Positions 24,492-34,455 of a stretch of 64,000 bases of DNA are shown here, in pieces. Every line of letters starts with the position of its first letter. Position 1 is the stretch's first letter. The notes below the pieces were generated by a model, which was not told where the DNA came from, made no database searches, and was given only the letters and a program-made list of their open reading frames with translations. Position numbers and translations under genes: made by a program. The stretch spans positions 4,092,001 to 4,156,000 of the forward strand of contig NZ_CP132204.1 of NCBI RefSeq assembly GCF_030718995.1, read 5' to 3'. The DNA comes from Arthrobacter oryzae. GTDB taxonomy: Bacteria; Actinomycetota; Actinomycetes; Actinomycetales; Micrococcaceae.

Positions 24492-25325
24492 GTGAACTGG
24501 TTTGAAGCGGCCCTGCTGGGTCTTGTCCAAGGGCTGACCGAATTCCTCCCGATTTCCTCAAGCGCCCACCTGCGCATCATCGGCTCGTTCCTGCCAAATG
24601 CAGCGGACCCGGGAGCGGCGTTCACCGCCATCACGCAGCTTGGAACCGAGACGGCTGTGATCGTCTACTTCTGGCGGGATATCGTTCGGATCGTCAAGGC
24701 CTGGTTCGGCTCGCTGACCCGGCGCGTACCCTCGAACGATCCGGATGCCCGCATGGGCTGGCTGGTGATTCTGGGCAGCCTCCCCATCATTGTTCTCGGC
24801 CTGATCTTCCAGGACCAGATCGAGTCCGTCCTCCGCAGCCTGTGGATCGTGGCCACGATGCTGATTGTCTTCGGCCTCTTCCTCGCCGTGGCAGACGCCG
24901 TGGGCCGACAGGAACGCGAGCTGACGGCCCTGACGTACAAGCACGGCATCTTCTACGGTTTTGCGCAGGCCATGGCCCTCATCCCCGGCGTATCCCGGTC
25001 CGGCGGAACCATCACAGCGGGACTGCTCATGGGGTACACCCGCGAAGCGGCAGCCCGCTATTCGTTCCTCCTTGCTATCCCCGCGGTGTTCGGCAGCGGC
25101 CTCTACCAGCTGTACAAGGTGGTGTCCAAGGACGGCATCACCGGCCCCTACGGCCTGCCCGAAACAGCCCTGGCCACGGGCATCGCCTTTGTTGTTGGCT
25201 ACGTCATCATCGGCTGGTTCCTGAAATTCGTTTCCACCCGGAGCTACCGGCTCTTCGTCTGGTACCGCATCTTCCTCGGCATGGCGTTGTATTTGCTGCT
25301 CGGTTTCAATGTCATCAGCGCCTAG
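24492..25325 (+). CDS. uppP: undecaprenyl-diphosphatase
   Basis: 277 residues with 7-8 membrane helices. Both active-site signatures are present: GLVQGLTEFLPISSSAHL (residues 9-26) and PGVSRSGGTITAGLLMG (about 165-181). The enzyme removes phosphate from undecaprenyl diphosphate to recycle the peptidoglycan lipid carrier, and its gain gives bacitracin tolerance. GTG 24492 is the start. It precedes mshC by 15 bases, the usual actinobacterial order. Confidence 0.95.
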   Translation: MNWFEAALLGLVQGLTEFLPISSSAHLRIIGSFLPNAADPGAAFTAITQLGTETAVIVYFWRDIVRIVKAWFGSLTRRVPSNDPDARMGWLVILGSLPIIVLGLIFQDQIESVLRSLWIVATMLIVFGLFLAVADAVGRQERELTALTYKHGIFYGFAQAMALIPGVSRSGGTITAGLLMGYTREAAARYSFLLAIPAVFGSGLYQLYKVVSKDGITGPYGLPETALATGIAFVVGYVIIGWFLKFVSTRSYRLFVWYRIFLGMALYLLLGFNVISA

Positions 25326-25340
25326 CACTAGGCTTGGCCT

Positions 25341-26618
25341 GTGAAATCCTGGATCTCCCGCCCCGTACCTCAGCTCCCCGGCCGCATGCCCGCCGTTCGG
25401 ATTTTCGACACCGCCGAAAGGGCCTACAGCACCCTTGAAGCCACGGGTGAACAGTCTCTGTACGTCTGCGGCATCACCCCGTACGACGCCACCCACATGG
25501 GGCACGCGGCCAGCTATGTCGCCTTCGACCTGCTGAACCGTGCGTGGCGGGACGGCGGCCAGCGGGTTGCGTACGTCCAGAACGTGACCGACGTGGATGA
25601 TCCCCTCCTCGAGCGGGCAACAGCGACGGGCGTGGACTGGCGCGAGCTGGCCGCCAGCCAGATCGACCTCTTCCAGGCAGACATGGCGGCCCTGAACGTA
25701 TTGGCGCCGGACCACTACGTCGGGGCGGTCGAATCCATCCCGGAAATCGTTCCCGCGATCGAACGCCTCCTTCAGCTGGGCCTGGCCTACCGCGTCGCCG
25801 GCACTGCCGGTGAGCCGGACGGCGACGTCTATTACGACGTCGAGGCCGCCAGCAAGCAGTCAGCAGACGCCGGGGCCTGGACACTGGGATCCGTGTCCGG
25901 GCTCTCCGAAACCGAGATGCTTGAACTCTTCGCCGAACGTGGCGGCGACCCCGGCCGCGGAGGCAAGCGGCAGGCCCTGGACCCGCTGCTTTGGCGCGTG
26001 GCCCGCGACGGGGAACCCAGCTGGCCCGGTGGCGAACTGGGGGAGGGACGTCCCGGCTGGCACATTGAGTGCACGGTCATCGCGCAGAAATACCTGCCTG
26101 CACCGTTCACCGTCCAGGGCGGCGGATCGGACTTGATCTTCCCGCACCACGAGATGGGCGCAGGCCACGCCTATTCGCTGGCCGGAGTTCCCCTGGCGCA
26201 GCACTTCGCCCACGCCGGAATGGTGGGCCTCGACGGTGAAAAGATGAGCAAGTCCAAGGGAAACCTGGTGCTCGTATCCAAACTTCGGGCCGCCGGCGAG
26301 GAACCCGCGGCCATCCGCCTGGCCATCCTCGCCCACCACTACCGCAGTGACTGGTCCTGGACCGACGCCGGCTTCGCCGAAGCCAAGGACAGGCTCGCCA
26401 AGTGGCGTGGTGCCCTGGCCATGGCCCCGGAAGGGTCAGCCGCTGCCCTCATCGCCGAGATGCGGAACGAACTGGCGGACGACCTGAATGCTCCGGGCGC
26501 CGTCACGGCGGCGGACCGCTGGGCAGCCGACGCGCGGGCCCGCGCAGTTGCCGGCTCGCCCATGGACCAGGCCCTGGTCAGTGACGCCGTCAATGCGCTG
26601 CTCGGCGTCGAACTCTAG
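25341..26618 (+). CDS. mshC: cysteine:glucosaminyl-inositol ligase of mycothiol synthesis
   Basis: 425 residues, paralogue of cysteinyl-tRNA synthetase without its anticodon domain. The HIGH-type motif is in GITPYDATHMGHAASYVAF, zinc ligands include YVCGITP and WHIECT, the HHE block is in FPHHEMGAGHAY, and the KMSKS loop in EKMSKSKGN. MshC joins cysteine to GlcN-inositol with ATP, the penultimate step of mycothiol synthesis. GTG 25341 gives the conserved start KSWISRPVPQLPG. Confidence 0.95.
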   Translation: MKSWISRPVPQLPGRMPAVRIFDTAERAYSTLEATGEQSLYVCGITPYDATHMGHAASYVAFDLLNRAWRDGGQRVAYVQNVTDVDDPLLERATATGVDWRELAASQIDLFQADMAALNVLAPDHYVGAVESIPEIVPAIERLLQLGLAYRVAGTAGEPDGDVYYDVEAASKQSADAGAWTLGSVSGLSETEMLELFAERGGDPGRGGKRQALDPLLWRVARDGEPSWPGGELGEGRPGWHIECTVIAQKYLPAPFTVQGGGSDLIFPHHEMGAGHAYSLAGVPLAQHFAHAGMVGLDGEKMSKSKGNLVLVSKLRAAGEEPAAIRLAILAHHYRSDWSWTDAGFAEAKDRLAKWRGALAMAPEGSAAALIAEMRNELADDLNAPGAVTAADRWAADARARAVAGSPMDQALVSDAVNALLGVEL

Positions 26619-26647
26619 GCTTCGCGTCGAACTCCAGCTTTCAGACC

Positions 26648-27553
26648 TTACTGTTTGTCCTTGCCCCGCCGCTTGAGGTACCGCTCGAATTCGCGGGCAA
26701 TCGACTCTCCGCTCGCTTCCGGAAGGTCGGCAGTGTCTTTCGCCTCTTCCAACTGCCGCACGTAGGCCGCAATCTCCGGGTCCTCGGTGGCGAGCTCATC
26801 CACGCCGCGCTCCCAGGCGTCCGCTTCCTCCGCGAGTTCGTGCGTGTCGAGCGGCACCTGGAGCAGCTCCTCGATCCGGTGAAGGAGGGCAAGCTGAGCC
26901 TTGGGCGAGGGGGCCTGGGCGACATAGTGCGGGACGGCGGCCCAGAGGGACACGGTAGGCAGGCCCGCCAGGAGTGCCACTTCCGAAAGCACTCCGACGA
27001 TTCCGACCGGACCCTCGTACTGTGAGGCCTCAAGGTTCATCCGTTCGCGCAGGGCGCTGTCGTCCGTCGACGTGCTCACCGGGATGGGTCGGCTGTGGGG
27101 CACGTCCGCGAGCAGGGCGCCCACAAGGATGACGTAGTCCACGTGCAGGGCTTCGGCATGGACAAGCAGCTCAGCCGTGTACGCACGCCATTTATACGAC
27201 GGCTCCGTACCCTGGACAAAGATCACATCAACATTCGCGTCCGGGGCGCTGGCCTTGTAGATCCGTGTGGACGGCCATTTGATCTTGCGCTCCCCGGATG
27301 AGGTCCGGCGGATGGTGGGCCTGGTGAACTGGAAGTCGTAGTATTCGTCTGCGTCAATCGAGGCCACTTTCTTGCCGCCCCACAATTTGTTCAGGTACCG
27401 AAGGGCATCGCTCGCCGCTTCGCCGGCATCGTTCCAGCCTTCGAAAGCGGCGAGCATCACTGTGATGCGCTGACCTTCGGGCACGGGCTGCAGCAGCCGC
27501 TCCGGCTCAGGCGTGGCACCCGGTTCGCTGGTGTCTCCCTCGAAGCTATTCAT
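26648..27553 (-). CDS. PAC2 family protein
   Basis: 301 residues. The PAC2 fold, related to proteasome assembly chaperone 2, shows in MLAAFEGWNDAGEAASDALR, the YDFQFTRPTIRRTS strand, DVIFVQGTEPSYKWRAY and ALLADVPHSRPIPVS. The C-terminal 60 residues are a charged helical tail. Actinobacterial PAC2 proteins are cytosolic and of unproven role. It is encoded convergent to mshC. Confidence 0.88.
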   Translation of the reverse strand: MNSFEGDTSEPGATPEPERLLQPVPEGQRITVMLAAFEGWNDAGEAASDALRYLNKLWGGKKVASIDADEYYDFQFTRPTIRRTSSGERKIKWPSTRIYKASAPDANVDVIFVQGTEPSYKWRAYTAELLVHAEALHVDYVILVGALLADVPHSRPIPVSTSTDDSALRERMNLEASQYEGPVGIVGVLSEVALLAGLPTVSLWAAVPHYVAQAPSPKAQLALLHRIEELLQVPLDTHELAEEADAWERGVDELATEDPEIAAYVRQLEEAKDTADLPEASGESIAREFERYLKRRGKDKQ

Positions 27554-27737
27554 TTCTTCACCCTACGTCCAAGACGCCGTCGGGTGCATGAAATGAAGCG
27601 CCACTAATCTTGGCCGCGCCGCAGCCGGAACCCCGCGGGGCGTCGCCGGGGGCCCCGCCGTTCCGGCATCCTGCAGGATATTCGCCAAGGGCGTACTGCA
27701 AGGCTGCGGCCGATTGCTGCACCGTAGACTTGGAGCT

Positions 27738-28487
27738 ATGCGATCCTCAGTCTCCCAGCCACTTCTTAAAGCCGCTTTATGGGACATGGATGGCACCATC
27801 GTCGACACCGAACCGTACTGGATCGAAGCCGAGCACGCCCTCGTTGCAGCCCACGGCGGACAGTGGTCCCACGCACAGGCGATGCAGTTGGTGGGCCAGT
27901 CCCTGGTGTTCTCGGCCGGCGTTCTCCAAAGGGCCGGTGTGAACCTGGAGAAACGGGAAATCATCGACACCCTCACGGCGCAGGTCATTAGCAAAGTCCG
28001 TGCCTCCGTTCCCTGGCGGCCAGGGGCGCGCGAACTGCTGGACGAGCTCCACGAGGCAGGCGTCCGGTGTGCCCTGGTGACGATGTCCGAAGGGCCTCTG
28101 GCGCGCGAGGTCGTAGCGGCGCTGCCGAAACCCTATTTCGAGTTCCTGGTGACCGGCGACACCGTGACCAACGGCAAGCCCCACCCGGAGGCATATCGCA
28201 AGGCAGTCGACCTGCTGCGGCAGCAGGACCCCGACCTCACCGTCCACGACTGCGTTGCCCTGGAAGACTCGGCCCCGGGAGTGGCAGCCGCCATGGCGTC
28301 CGGAGTCGTGACCGTGGCAATCCCGCACATCGTTCCGCTGCCCGCCGATCCAGCACGGGCCACGTGGCATACCCTCGAAGGCCGCACCGTTGCCGATCTG
28401 CAGCAACTCGTGGCCGCGCGCGGCGACTTCCCGGCAGGGAACGCCGGCCTTGAAGACTCCATGGTCCGGAGCCACGGCCTTGACTGA
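27738..28487 (+). CDS. HAD-superfamily hydrolase (beta-phosphoglucomutase-like)
   Basis: 249 residues. Motif I is DMDGTIVDTEPYW (nucleophile and acid/base Asp), motif II CALVTMSEG, motif III Lys near NGKPHPEAYRKA, motif IV VALEDSAPGVAAAMASG. The alpha-helical cap in between is the type found in beta-phosphoglucomutase and phosphatases. The substrate is not predictable. ATG 27738 is chosen; a TTG 24 bases upstream is weaker. The stop overlaps the start of the next gene by 8 bases. Confidence 0.88.
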   Translation: MRSSVSQPLLKAALWDMDGTIVDTEPYWIEAEHALVAAHGGQWSHAQAMQLVGQSLVFSAGVLQRAGVNLEKREIIDTLTAQVISKVRASVPWRPGARELLDELHEAGVRCALVTMSEGPLAREVVAALPKPYFEFLVTGDTVTNGKPHPEAYRKAVDLLRQQDPDLTVHDCVALEDSAPGVAAAMASGVVTVAIPHIVPLPADPARATWHTLEGRTVADLQQLVAARGDFPAGNAGLEDSMVRSHGLD

Positions 28488-29667
28488 ACCAGCAGGCGGC
28501 AAGGACCCCAAGGTCACCACGGGACGCAGGGAAGGCATATCGCTGGGCCGCATCGCGGGTATCCCGGTGATCCTGGCCTATTCGTGGTTCATCATCGCAG
28601 CGTTCACCGTGATTGTGTATGGGCCCGTACTCGTGCGCCAGTACCCGGACATGGGCGTTGCGGCCTACTACGTGGCCTTCGCCTACGCCCTGCTCCTGCT
28701 CATCTCCGTGCTCGTCCACGAGCTGGCGCACGCCCTGACGGCCAAGATCTTTAACTGGCCCACCGAGAAAATCGTACTGAACCTCTGGGGCGGCCACACC
28801 CAGTTCGAGGGCTTCACCGCCACCCCCGGACGCTCGGTGCTGGTGGCGATGGCCGGACCCGCCGCGAACCTGTTGCTTGCCGGAGCCGGCTGGCTGTTCA
28901 TCATCGCGACGGATCCCTCCGGCGTGACGGGCATCCTCTCCAACATCTTTGTCTGGGCGAACCTGCTCATCGGTATCTTCAACGTCCTTCCGGGCCTTCC
29001 CCTGGACGGCGGACGCCTTGTTGAGTCCGCCGTCTGGAAAGCCACCGGCAGCCAGGAAAAGGGCACAGTGGCCGCGGGCTGGGCGGGCCGGATCATCGTT
29101 ATTGGGCTGGCTGCCTGGTTCGTCCTGCTCCCGTTGGCTCGCGGCGACCGCCCCGACGTGTCGCTGATGCTCATTACGGTCCTGGTGGGCAGCTTCCTCT
29201 GGATGGGTGCTTCGGCCTCCATCCAGCACGGGCGGCTCCGCAGCCGGCTGCACCTCGTCAACGCCGCCACCCTCGCTGAACCAGCGGTGGGAATACCCGA
29301 ATCCTCCACAGTGTCCGATGTCCTGCAGCTGGCTCCGCAGGGTACGCCGGTCATTGTCCTGTGTGGACCGGACGGCCGGCCGGCACGAATCGTCTCCGAC
29401 GTCGCCGTGGCCTCCGTTCCGGCAGCAGCGGCGGCCACGACGCCCGCAACAGCCGTGTCGCACGCCCTCGGTGCCGGCGCGTATGTACCTGAGTGGTCCC
29501 AGGGCCAGGAGCTCGTACAATTCCTGGCCCAGCTCGAAGGGCAGGAGTACGCAGTAGTGGATCACCACGGCAAAGTGACCGGCCTGCTCCGCCAGTCAGC
29601 CGTGGTGAGCGCCATTACAGGCAAAGAATTGCGCCGCGGCGGGCGAGCCAAGGCGCAGAACCGGTAG
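28480..29667 (+). CDS. site-2 protease-like M50 membrane metalloprotease
   Basis: 395 residues. It begins ISLGRIAGIPVILAYSWFII, then the zinc site HELAH in a membrane helix (about residue 75), the second zinc motif NVLPGLPLDGGRL (about 170), further helices, and a cytosolic CBS-like C-terminus (SDVLQLAPQGTPVIVL, QEYAVVDHHGKVTGLL). This is the Rv2625c/SpoIVFB-type rhomboid-independent intramembrane protease. TTG 28480 overlaps the HAD gene and has GGAG upstream. The usual actinobacterial order, next to trmI and the proteasome operon, is kept. Confidence 0.87.
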   Translation: MTEPAGGKDPKVTTGRREGISLGRIAGIPVILAYSWFIIAAFTVIVYGPVLVRQYPDMGVAAYYVAFAYALLLLISVLVHELAHALTAKIFNWPTEKIVLNLWGGHTQFEGFTATPGRSVLVAMAGPAANLLLAGAGWLFIIATDPSGVTGILSNIFVWANLLIGIFNVLPGLPLDGGRLVESAVWKATGSQEKGTVAAGWAGRIIVIGLAAWFVLLPLARGDRPDVSLMLITVLVGSFLWMGASASIQHGRLRSRLHLVNAATLAEPAVGIPESSTVSDVLQLAPQGTPVIVLCGPDGRPARIVSDVAVASVPAAAAATTPATAVSHALGAGAYVPEWSQGQELVQFLAQLEGQEYAVVDHHGKVTGLLRQSAVVSAITGKELRRGGRAKAQNR

Positions 29668-29770
29668 AGTTACCTGCCGGTCGTGAAATACCGGCGCCCG
29701 GGGCCGGCAGCCGGTGCCCAGGCCGTCCTGATGCACGGCCACCCAGGTTTACAAAAGCGAGGAATATTCC

Positions 29771-30838
29771 ATGAGCAGCGAAACTGCCGCCAATAACATC
29801 ACGCCGGGCGACGCCGTCGGCACCGCAGGCACCACCGGGGCAGTGCCGGTGGGCGCTGCCCGGCGCCGGGGACCGTTCCGCGAAGGCGAGCGTGTGCAGC
29901 TGACTGACGAACGCGGCCGGATGAACACCATCTCCCTTGAGGCCGGGGGAGCATTCCACACCCACCGCGGCTTCCTGAACCACGATGAAATCATCGGCAA
30001 GGTCGACGGGTCAGTCGTGACCAACAACGTGGGCCAGCAGTATCAGACCCTCCGTCCGTTGCTCTCGGATTTTGTTTTGTCCATGCCCCGCGGCGCCGCA
30101 GTGGTTTACCCGAAGGACGCCGGCCAGATCGTCACCATGGCGGATATCTTCCCGGGCGCGCGTGTGGTGGAGGCCGGTGTGGGGTCGGGTGCGCTGTCGA
30201 TTTCGCTGCTGCGTGCAGTAGGCGACAACGGCTACCTGCATTCCTTTGAGCGGCGCGAGGAATTCGCCGACATTGCCCGAGGCAACGTGGAAACGATCTT
30301 CGGAGGTCCGCACCCCGCGTGGAAGATTTCCCTCGGCGACTTCCAGGAGGAAGTGGTTCGCAGCGAAGCGCCCGGGTCCGTTGACCGGGTGGTTCTGGAC
30401 ATGCTGGCACCATGGGAGTGCATCGACGCCGTGGCCACGGTCCTGGCCCCCGGCGGCGTGTGGATCAACTACGTGGCCACCGTGACCCAGTTGTCCAGGA
30501 CGGCGGAAGCGATCCGCGCCGACGGCCGCTTTACCGAACCTGATGCCTGGGAATCCATGGTCCGCGGATGGCACCTCGAAGGCCTGGCCGTACGGCCGGA
30601 CCACCGCATGGTTGCCCACACCGGCTTCCTGCTGGTCACGCGCAGGCTTGCCGACGGCGTTACAGGCATCTCCGTAAAGCGGAGGCCTTCCAAGACTGAC
30701 TTCAACGAAGAGGACGTCAACGCCTGGACGCCGGGCGCCGTGGGCGAGCGGCTTGTCTCCGACAAGAAACTGCGCCGCGCTGCCCGCGATGCCATCGCCG
30801 GAACCCACGTAAAGGACGATCCGGAGGTTACGAACTAG
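29771..30838 (+). CDS. trmI: tRNA (adenine-N1)-methyltransferase TrmI
   Basis: 355 residues. An N-terminal beta domain (FREGERVQLTDERGR) is followed by the conserved LRPLLSDFVLSMPRGAAVVY and YPKDAGQIV. The SAM site is VVEAGVGSGALSISLLRA and the target-base region is VVLDMLAPWECIDA. It forms m1A58 in the T-loop of tRNAs as a tetramer. GAGGAAT precedes the ATG. In most actinobacteria it lies immediately upstream of the proteasomal ATPase, as here. Confidence 0.93.
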   Translation: MSSETAANNITPGDAVGTAGTTGAVPVGAARRRGPFREGERVQLTDERGRMNTISLEAGGAFHTHRGFLNHDEIIGKVDGSVVTNNVGQQYQTLRPLLSDFVLSMPRGAAVVYPKDAGQIVTMADIFPGARVVEAGVGSGALSISLLRAVGDNGYLHSFERREEFADIARGNVETIFGGPHPAWKISLGDFQEEVVRSEAPGSVDRVVLDMLAPWECIDAVATVLAPGGVWINYVATVTQLSRTAEAIRADGRFTEPDAWESMVRGWHLEGLAVRPDHRMVAHTGFLLVTRRLADGVTGISVKRRPSKTDFNEEDVNAWTPGAVGERLVSDKKLRRAARDAIAGTHVKDDPEVTN

Positions 30839-30917
30839 TCCGTATTTCGGATGTCTCCAGCAGTACCCGGCTTCTTGGGGCTAAGGTCTTAATAGAAGCG
30901 CAGGAAGGGGCTGATGC

Positions 30918-32702
30918 ATGATGGAAACTCCGAATAACGATTCCTCATGGACACCGGACGAAGCCGTGGGGGCAGAGGAACCTGAGAATGCCCGCTACGT
31001 GGCCAACGAACTCTCGGTTGCAGACCGGCAGGTGAACATCCTTCGGGACAAACTGCGGCACATAGACCGCCAGCTTGCTGCCGCGACGCAGAACAACTCA
31101 AAACTGGTGGGCATGCTGGAAACCGCGAAGGCGGAAATCCTGCGTCTGAAGAACGCCCTGGACCAGGAAGGCCAGCCGCCGTACAGCTTTGGCACCATTC
31201 TGCAGCTCAACCCCAGGCGTCAGGCCACTCCCGGGAACAGCGGACAGGCTGCCAAGGAGGAATCCGTGGACATCTTCAACGCCGGCCGCAAAATGCGCGT
31301 CGGGGTAAGCCCGCTCGTCAACATGAACCAGTTGGCCGTCGGGCAGGAAGTCCTCCTCAACGAGGCCCTGCTGGTGGTGGCAGGTCTCGGATACGAACGG
31401 GCCGGCGAACTTGTGACGCTCAAGGAAATGCTGGGCTCGGACCGTGCCCTGGTGGTGGGCCGGGCCGATGAGGAGCGCGTCATCCGCCTGTCCGGGGCAC
31501 TGATGTCGGAAAAGCTCCGTGTGGGCGACGCCCTCTCCATCGACTCCCGGACGGGCTACGCCCTCGAAAAGGTTCCCCGCTCCGAAGTGGAGAACCTGGT
31601 GCTTGAAGAGGTCCCTGACATCACGTACGAGGACATAGGCGGCCTCGGCCCGCAGATTGAGCAGATCCGGGATGCCGTGGAGCTCCCGTTCCTGCACCCG
31701 GACCTTTACCGCGAACACGGGCTCAAGGCTCCCAAGGGAATCCTGCTCTACGGCCCGCCGGGTTGCGGAAAGACGCTCATCGCGAAGGCAGTGGCCAATT
31801 CGCTGGCTGCCCGGGCCGCCGAGCGCACCGGAAACGTGGACCTGAAGAGCTACTTCCTCAACATCAAGGGTCCGGAGCTCCTGGACAAGTACGTGGGCGA
31901 AACGGAGCGGCACATCCGCCTGATCTTCTCCCGGGCACGTGAGAAGGCGTCGGATGGGAGCCCCGTCGTCGTATTCTTCGACGAAATGGATTCGCTGTTT
32001 CGCACGCGCGGCACCGGTATCTCGTCCGACGTCGAAACGACCATTGTGCCCCAGCTCCTGAGCGAGATCGACGGCGTTGAACGGCTCGACAACGTCATAG
32101 TCATCGGTGCGTCGAACCGTGAGGACATGATCGACCCGGCCATCCTGCGGCCCGGCCGGCTGGACGTTAAGGTCAAGATCCAGCGGCCGGATGCAGAGGC
32201 TGCCGCGGACATTTTCTACAAGTACATCACCACGGACCTTCCGTTCCATGAGTCCGACCTCGCGGAACACGGCGGCGACGTCCAGGCAACCGTGGACGCC
32301 ATGATCCAGCGGACCGTCGAAGCGATGTACTCCACCGAAAAGTCCAACGAATACCTTGAGGTGACGTACGCCAACGGGGACACCGAAATGCTGTACTTCA
32401 AGGACTTCAACTCCGGCGCCGTGGTGCAGAACGTGGTGGACCGGGCCAAGAAGTACGCCATCAAGGACCTGCTGACCTCGCAGCAAAAGGGCATTCGCAT
32501 TGACCACTTGCTGCGCGCCGTCGTCGACGAATTCCGCGAACATGAGGATATGCCCAACACCACCAACCCGGATGACTGGGCGCGCATTTCCGGCAAGAAG
32601 GGTGAGCGCATCACCTACATCCGCACTATCGTCCAAGGCAAGGCAGGGCAGGAGCCCGGGAAATCCATCGAGACAATGCCGAGCACGGGCCAGTACCTGT
32701 GA
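30918..32702 (+). CDS. arc: proteasome-activating AAA ATPase ARC/Mpa
   Basis: 594 residues. The N-terminal coiled coil (about 30-80, LRDKLRHIDRQLAAATQN) recruits Pup. Two OB folds follow (about 90-230). The AAA module has Walker A GPPGCGKT (about 279), Walker B VVVFFDEMDSLF (about 348) and the second-region RREDM-like SNREDMIDPAILRPGRLD. The C-terminus GQYL is the motif that docks into and opens the 20S gate. The hexamer unfolds pupylated proteins. AGGAAGGGG precedes the double ATG. Confidence 0.96.
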   Translation: MMETPNNDSSWTPDEAVGAEEPENARYVANELSVADRQVNILRDKLRHIDRQLAAATQNNSKLVGMLETAKAEILRLKNALDQEGQPPYSFGTILQLNPRRQATPGNSGQAAKEESVDIFNAGRKMRVGVSPLVNMNQLAVGQEVLLNEALLVVAGLGYERAGELVTLKEMLGSDRALVVGRADEERVIRLSGALMSEKLRVGDALSIDSRTGYALEKVPRSEVENLVLEEVPDITYEDIGGLGPQIEQIRDAVELPFLHPDLYREHGLKAPKGILLYGPPGCGKTLIAKAVANSLAARAAERTGNVDLKSYFLNIKGPELLDKYVGETERHIRLIFSRAREKASDGSPVVVFFDEMDSLFRTRGTGISSDVETTIVPQLLSEIDGVERLDNVIVIGASNREDMIDPAILRPGRLDVKVKIQRPDAEAAADIFYKYITTDLPFHESDLAEHGGDVQATVDAMIQRTVEAMYSTEKSNEYLEVTYANGDTEMLYFKDFNSGAVVQNVVDRAKKYAIKDLLTSQQKGIRIDHLLRAVVDEFREHEDMPNTTNPDDWARISGKKGERITYIRTIVQGKAGQEPGKSIETMPSTGQYL

Positions 32703-34372
32703 CGCCGCGCAGCGGACGGGTGCCTGGTGCCCCGCTCCCGGCGGGCGGTGCGATGCGGGTCATGGGATCGGAAACCGAATACGGCATCCACGCTCCGTCG
32801 GCGCCCGGAGCCAACGCCACGATGATGTCTGCCCGGGTGATCCAGGCCTACGCCCAGCTGACCCGGCAGCGGGCCGCGGGCGGGGCGGAAACCCGATGGG
32901 ACTACACCGACGAGGAACCTCTGCATGACGCCCGCGGGTGGACCCTCGAACGGAACCAGGCGGACCCCAGCCAGCTGACGGACCAGCCTCCGGTCCTTGA
33001 CGCGGAAGCGGTGGCCCTGGCCTACGGACGGGAGGAACTCGAGCAGGACGGCGAGGACGAAGCCGGCTCACTCCTGATGAACATGGTGCTGGGCAACGGC
33101 GCGCGTTTGTACGTGGACCACGCGCATCCGGAATATTCCAGCCCGGAGGTGACGAATCCGGTGGACGCGGTTGCATGGGATGCGGCGGGAGATATGGTGG
33201 CGCTTTCGGCGGTTCGCCGGATGGCCGCTGATCCGCAGCTTCCGCCCGTGAACCTCTACAAGAACAACACCGACAACAAGTCAGTGTCCTACGGCTCCCA
33301 CGAGAATTACCTCATGCCGCGCGCGGTGCCGTTTGGCGACATCGTTCGAGGGCTGACGCCGTTCTTCGTCACCCGGCAGATCATGTGCGGCGCCGGCCGG
33401 GTGGGCCTTGGCCAGGACAGTTCCCGGCCGGGCTACCAGATCAGCCAGCGGGCGGATTTCTTCGAGGCAGAGGTGGGCCTGGAGACCACCATCCGCCGGC
33501 CGATCATCAACACCAGGGACGAGCCGCACGCCACGGCGGACAAATACCGTCGGCTGCACGTGATCATCGGTGACGCCAACCTTAGCCAGGTGGCCAACTA
33601 CCTGAAGTTCGGTACCACGGCCATGGTGCTTAGCCTGATCGAGGCGGGCCTCGCGCCACGCGTGGAGGTCCACGAGCCGGTGGCTGCCCTGCAGGCCGTC
33701 AGCCACGACACGTCGCTGAGCGCCACGCTCCGGCTTCTGGACGGACGCCGGGTCACGGCGCTGGACCTGCAGTGGATGTACCACGAAGCGGCTGCCAAGC
33801 TCGCACAGGACACCGGCGTGGGCGACGCCGTGGACGGTGACGGACATACCCATGCCCTCCTGGAACGCTGGGCTGCAACGCTGACGGACCTCGACAGTGA
33901 CCGGACAGCCGCGTCCTCCTCCGTGGAATGGCTGGCCAAGCTCTCCCTGCTGGAGGGCTACCGGCAGCGGGACGGCCTGGAATGGAACGACGCTCGGCTG
34001 GGCCTGGTGGACCTCCAGTGGGCTGATGTGAGGCCCGAAAAGGGGCTGTACTACCGGATGCTCGCCAGGAACCGCATGGAGCGGATCGTCGACGACGAAA
34101 CAATCGCCCGCGCGGTGACGGAACCGCCGTCGGACACCCGCGCCTATTTCCGCGGCCGCTGCGTCAGCAGCTTCAGCAAAGACGTAGTCGGCGCCAGCTG
34201 GGACTCGGTGATCTTCGACGTGCCGGGCCGCGGGCGCCTGCAACGCGTGCCCACCCGTGAGCCGCTCAGGGGAACGGAAGCACTCACCGGAGGCCTCTTT
34301 GCAAGGCATCAGGACGCCGGATCGTTCCTGGCGGAATTGCTCGGACAAACTCCGCCTCCGCCACCGGCATAA
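32699..34372 (+). CDS. dop: Pup deamidase/depupylase Dop
   Basis: 557 residues from a GTG that overlaps the arc stop by 4 bases; ATG 32753 gives a shorter, equally plausible start just before the conserved core. The ATP site opens VMGSETEYGIH. The Dop-specific loop region follows, then YKNNTDNKSVSYGSHENYL and RPIINTRDEPHA shared with PafA, and the C-terminal small domain that binds Pup. Dop converts the C-terminal Gln of Pup to Glu and also removes Pup from substrates. Confidence 0.95.
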   Translation: MTPRSGRVPGAPLPAGGAMRVMGSETEYGIHAPSAPGANATMMSARVIQAYAQLTRQRAAGGAETRWDYTDEEPLHDARGWTLERNQADPSQLTDQPPVLDAEAVALAYGREELEQDGEDEAGSLLMNMVLGNGARLYVDHAHPEYSSPEVTNPVDAVAWDAAGDMVALSAVRRMAADPQLPPVNLYKNNTDNKSVSYGSHENYLMPRAVPFGDIVRGLTPFFVTRQIMCGAGRVGLGQDSSRPGYQISQRADFFEAEVGLETTIRRPIINTRDEPHATADKYRRLHVIIGDANLSQVANYLKFGTTAMVLSLIEAGLAPRVEVHEPVAALQAVSHDTSLSATLRLLDGRRVTALDLQWMYHEAAAKLAQDTGVGDAVDGDGHTHALLERWAATLTDLDSDRTAASSSVEWLAKLSLLEGYRQRDGLEWNDARLGLVDLQWADVRPEKGLYYRMLARNRMERIVDDETIARAVTEPPSDTRAYFRGRCVSSFSKDVVGASWDSVIFDVPGRGRLQRVPTREPLRGTEALTGGLFARHQDAGSFLAELLGQTPPPPPA

Positions 34373-34455
34373 AGCACCCCACCACGGCTTAAGGCGTGGC
34401 AATATGGGCTTACAGGATGTCCCCTCTCATCAGGGGCGGATAGAAGGAGAAGGAA

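Noticed and set aside
24558..25715. Long - strand frame opposite uppP and mshC
   Set aside because: Pro/Gly/Arg-rich, no motif, opposite two certain genes.
31098..32636. Long - strand frame opposite arc
   Set aside because: It mirrors the ATPase codons and has no recognisable domain; arc is certain.
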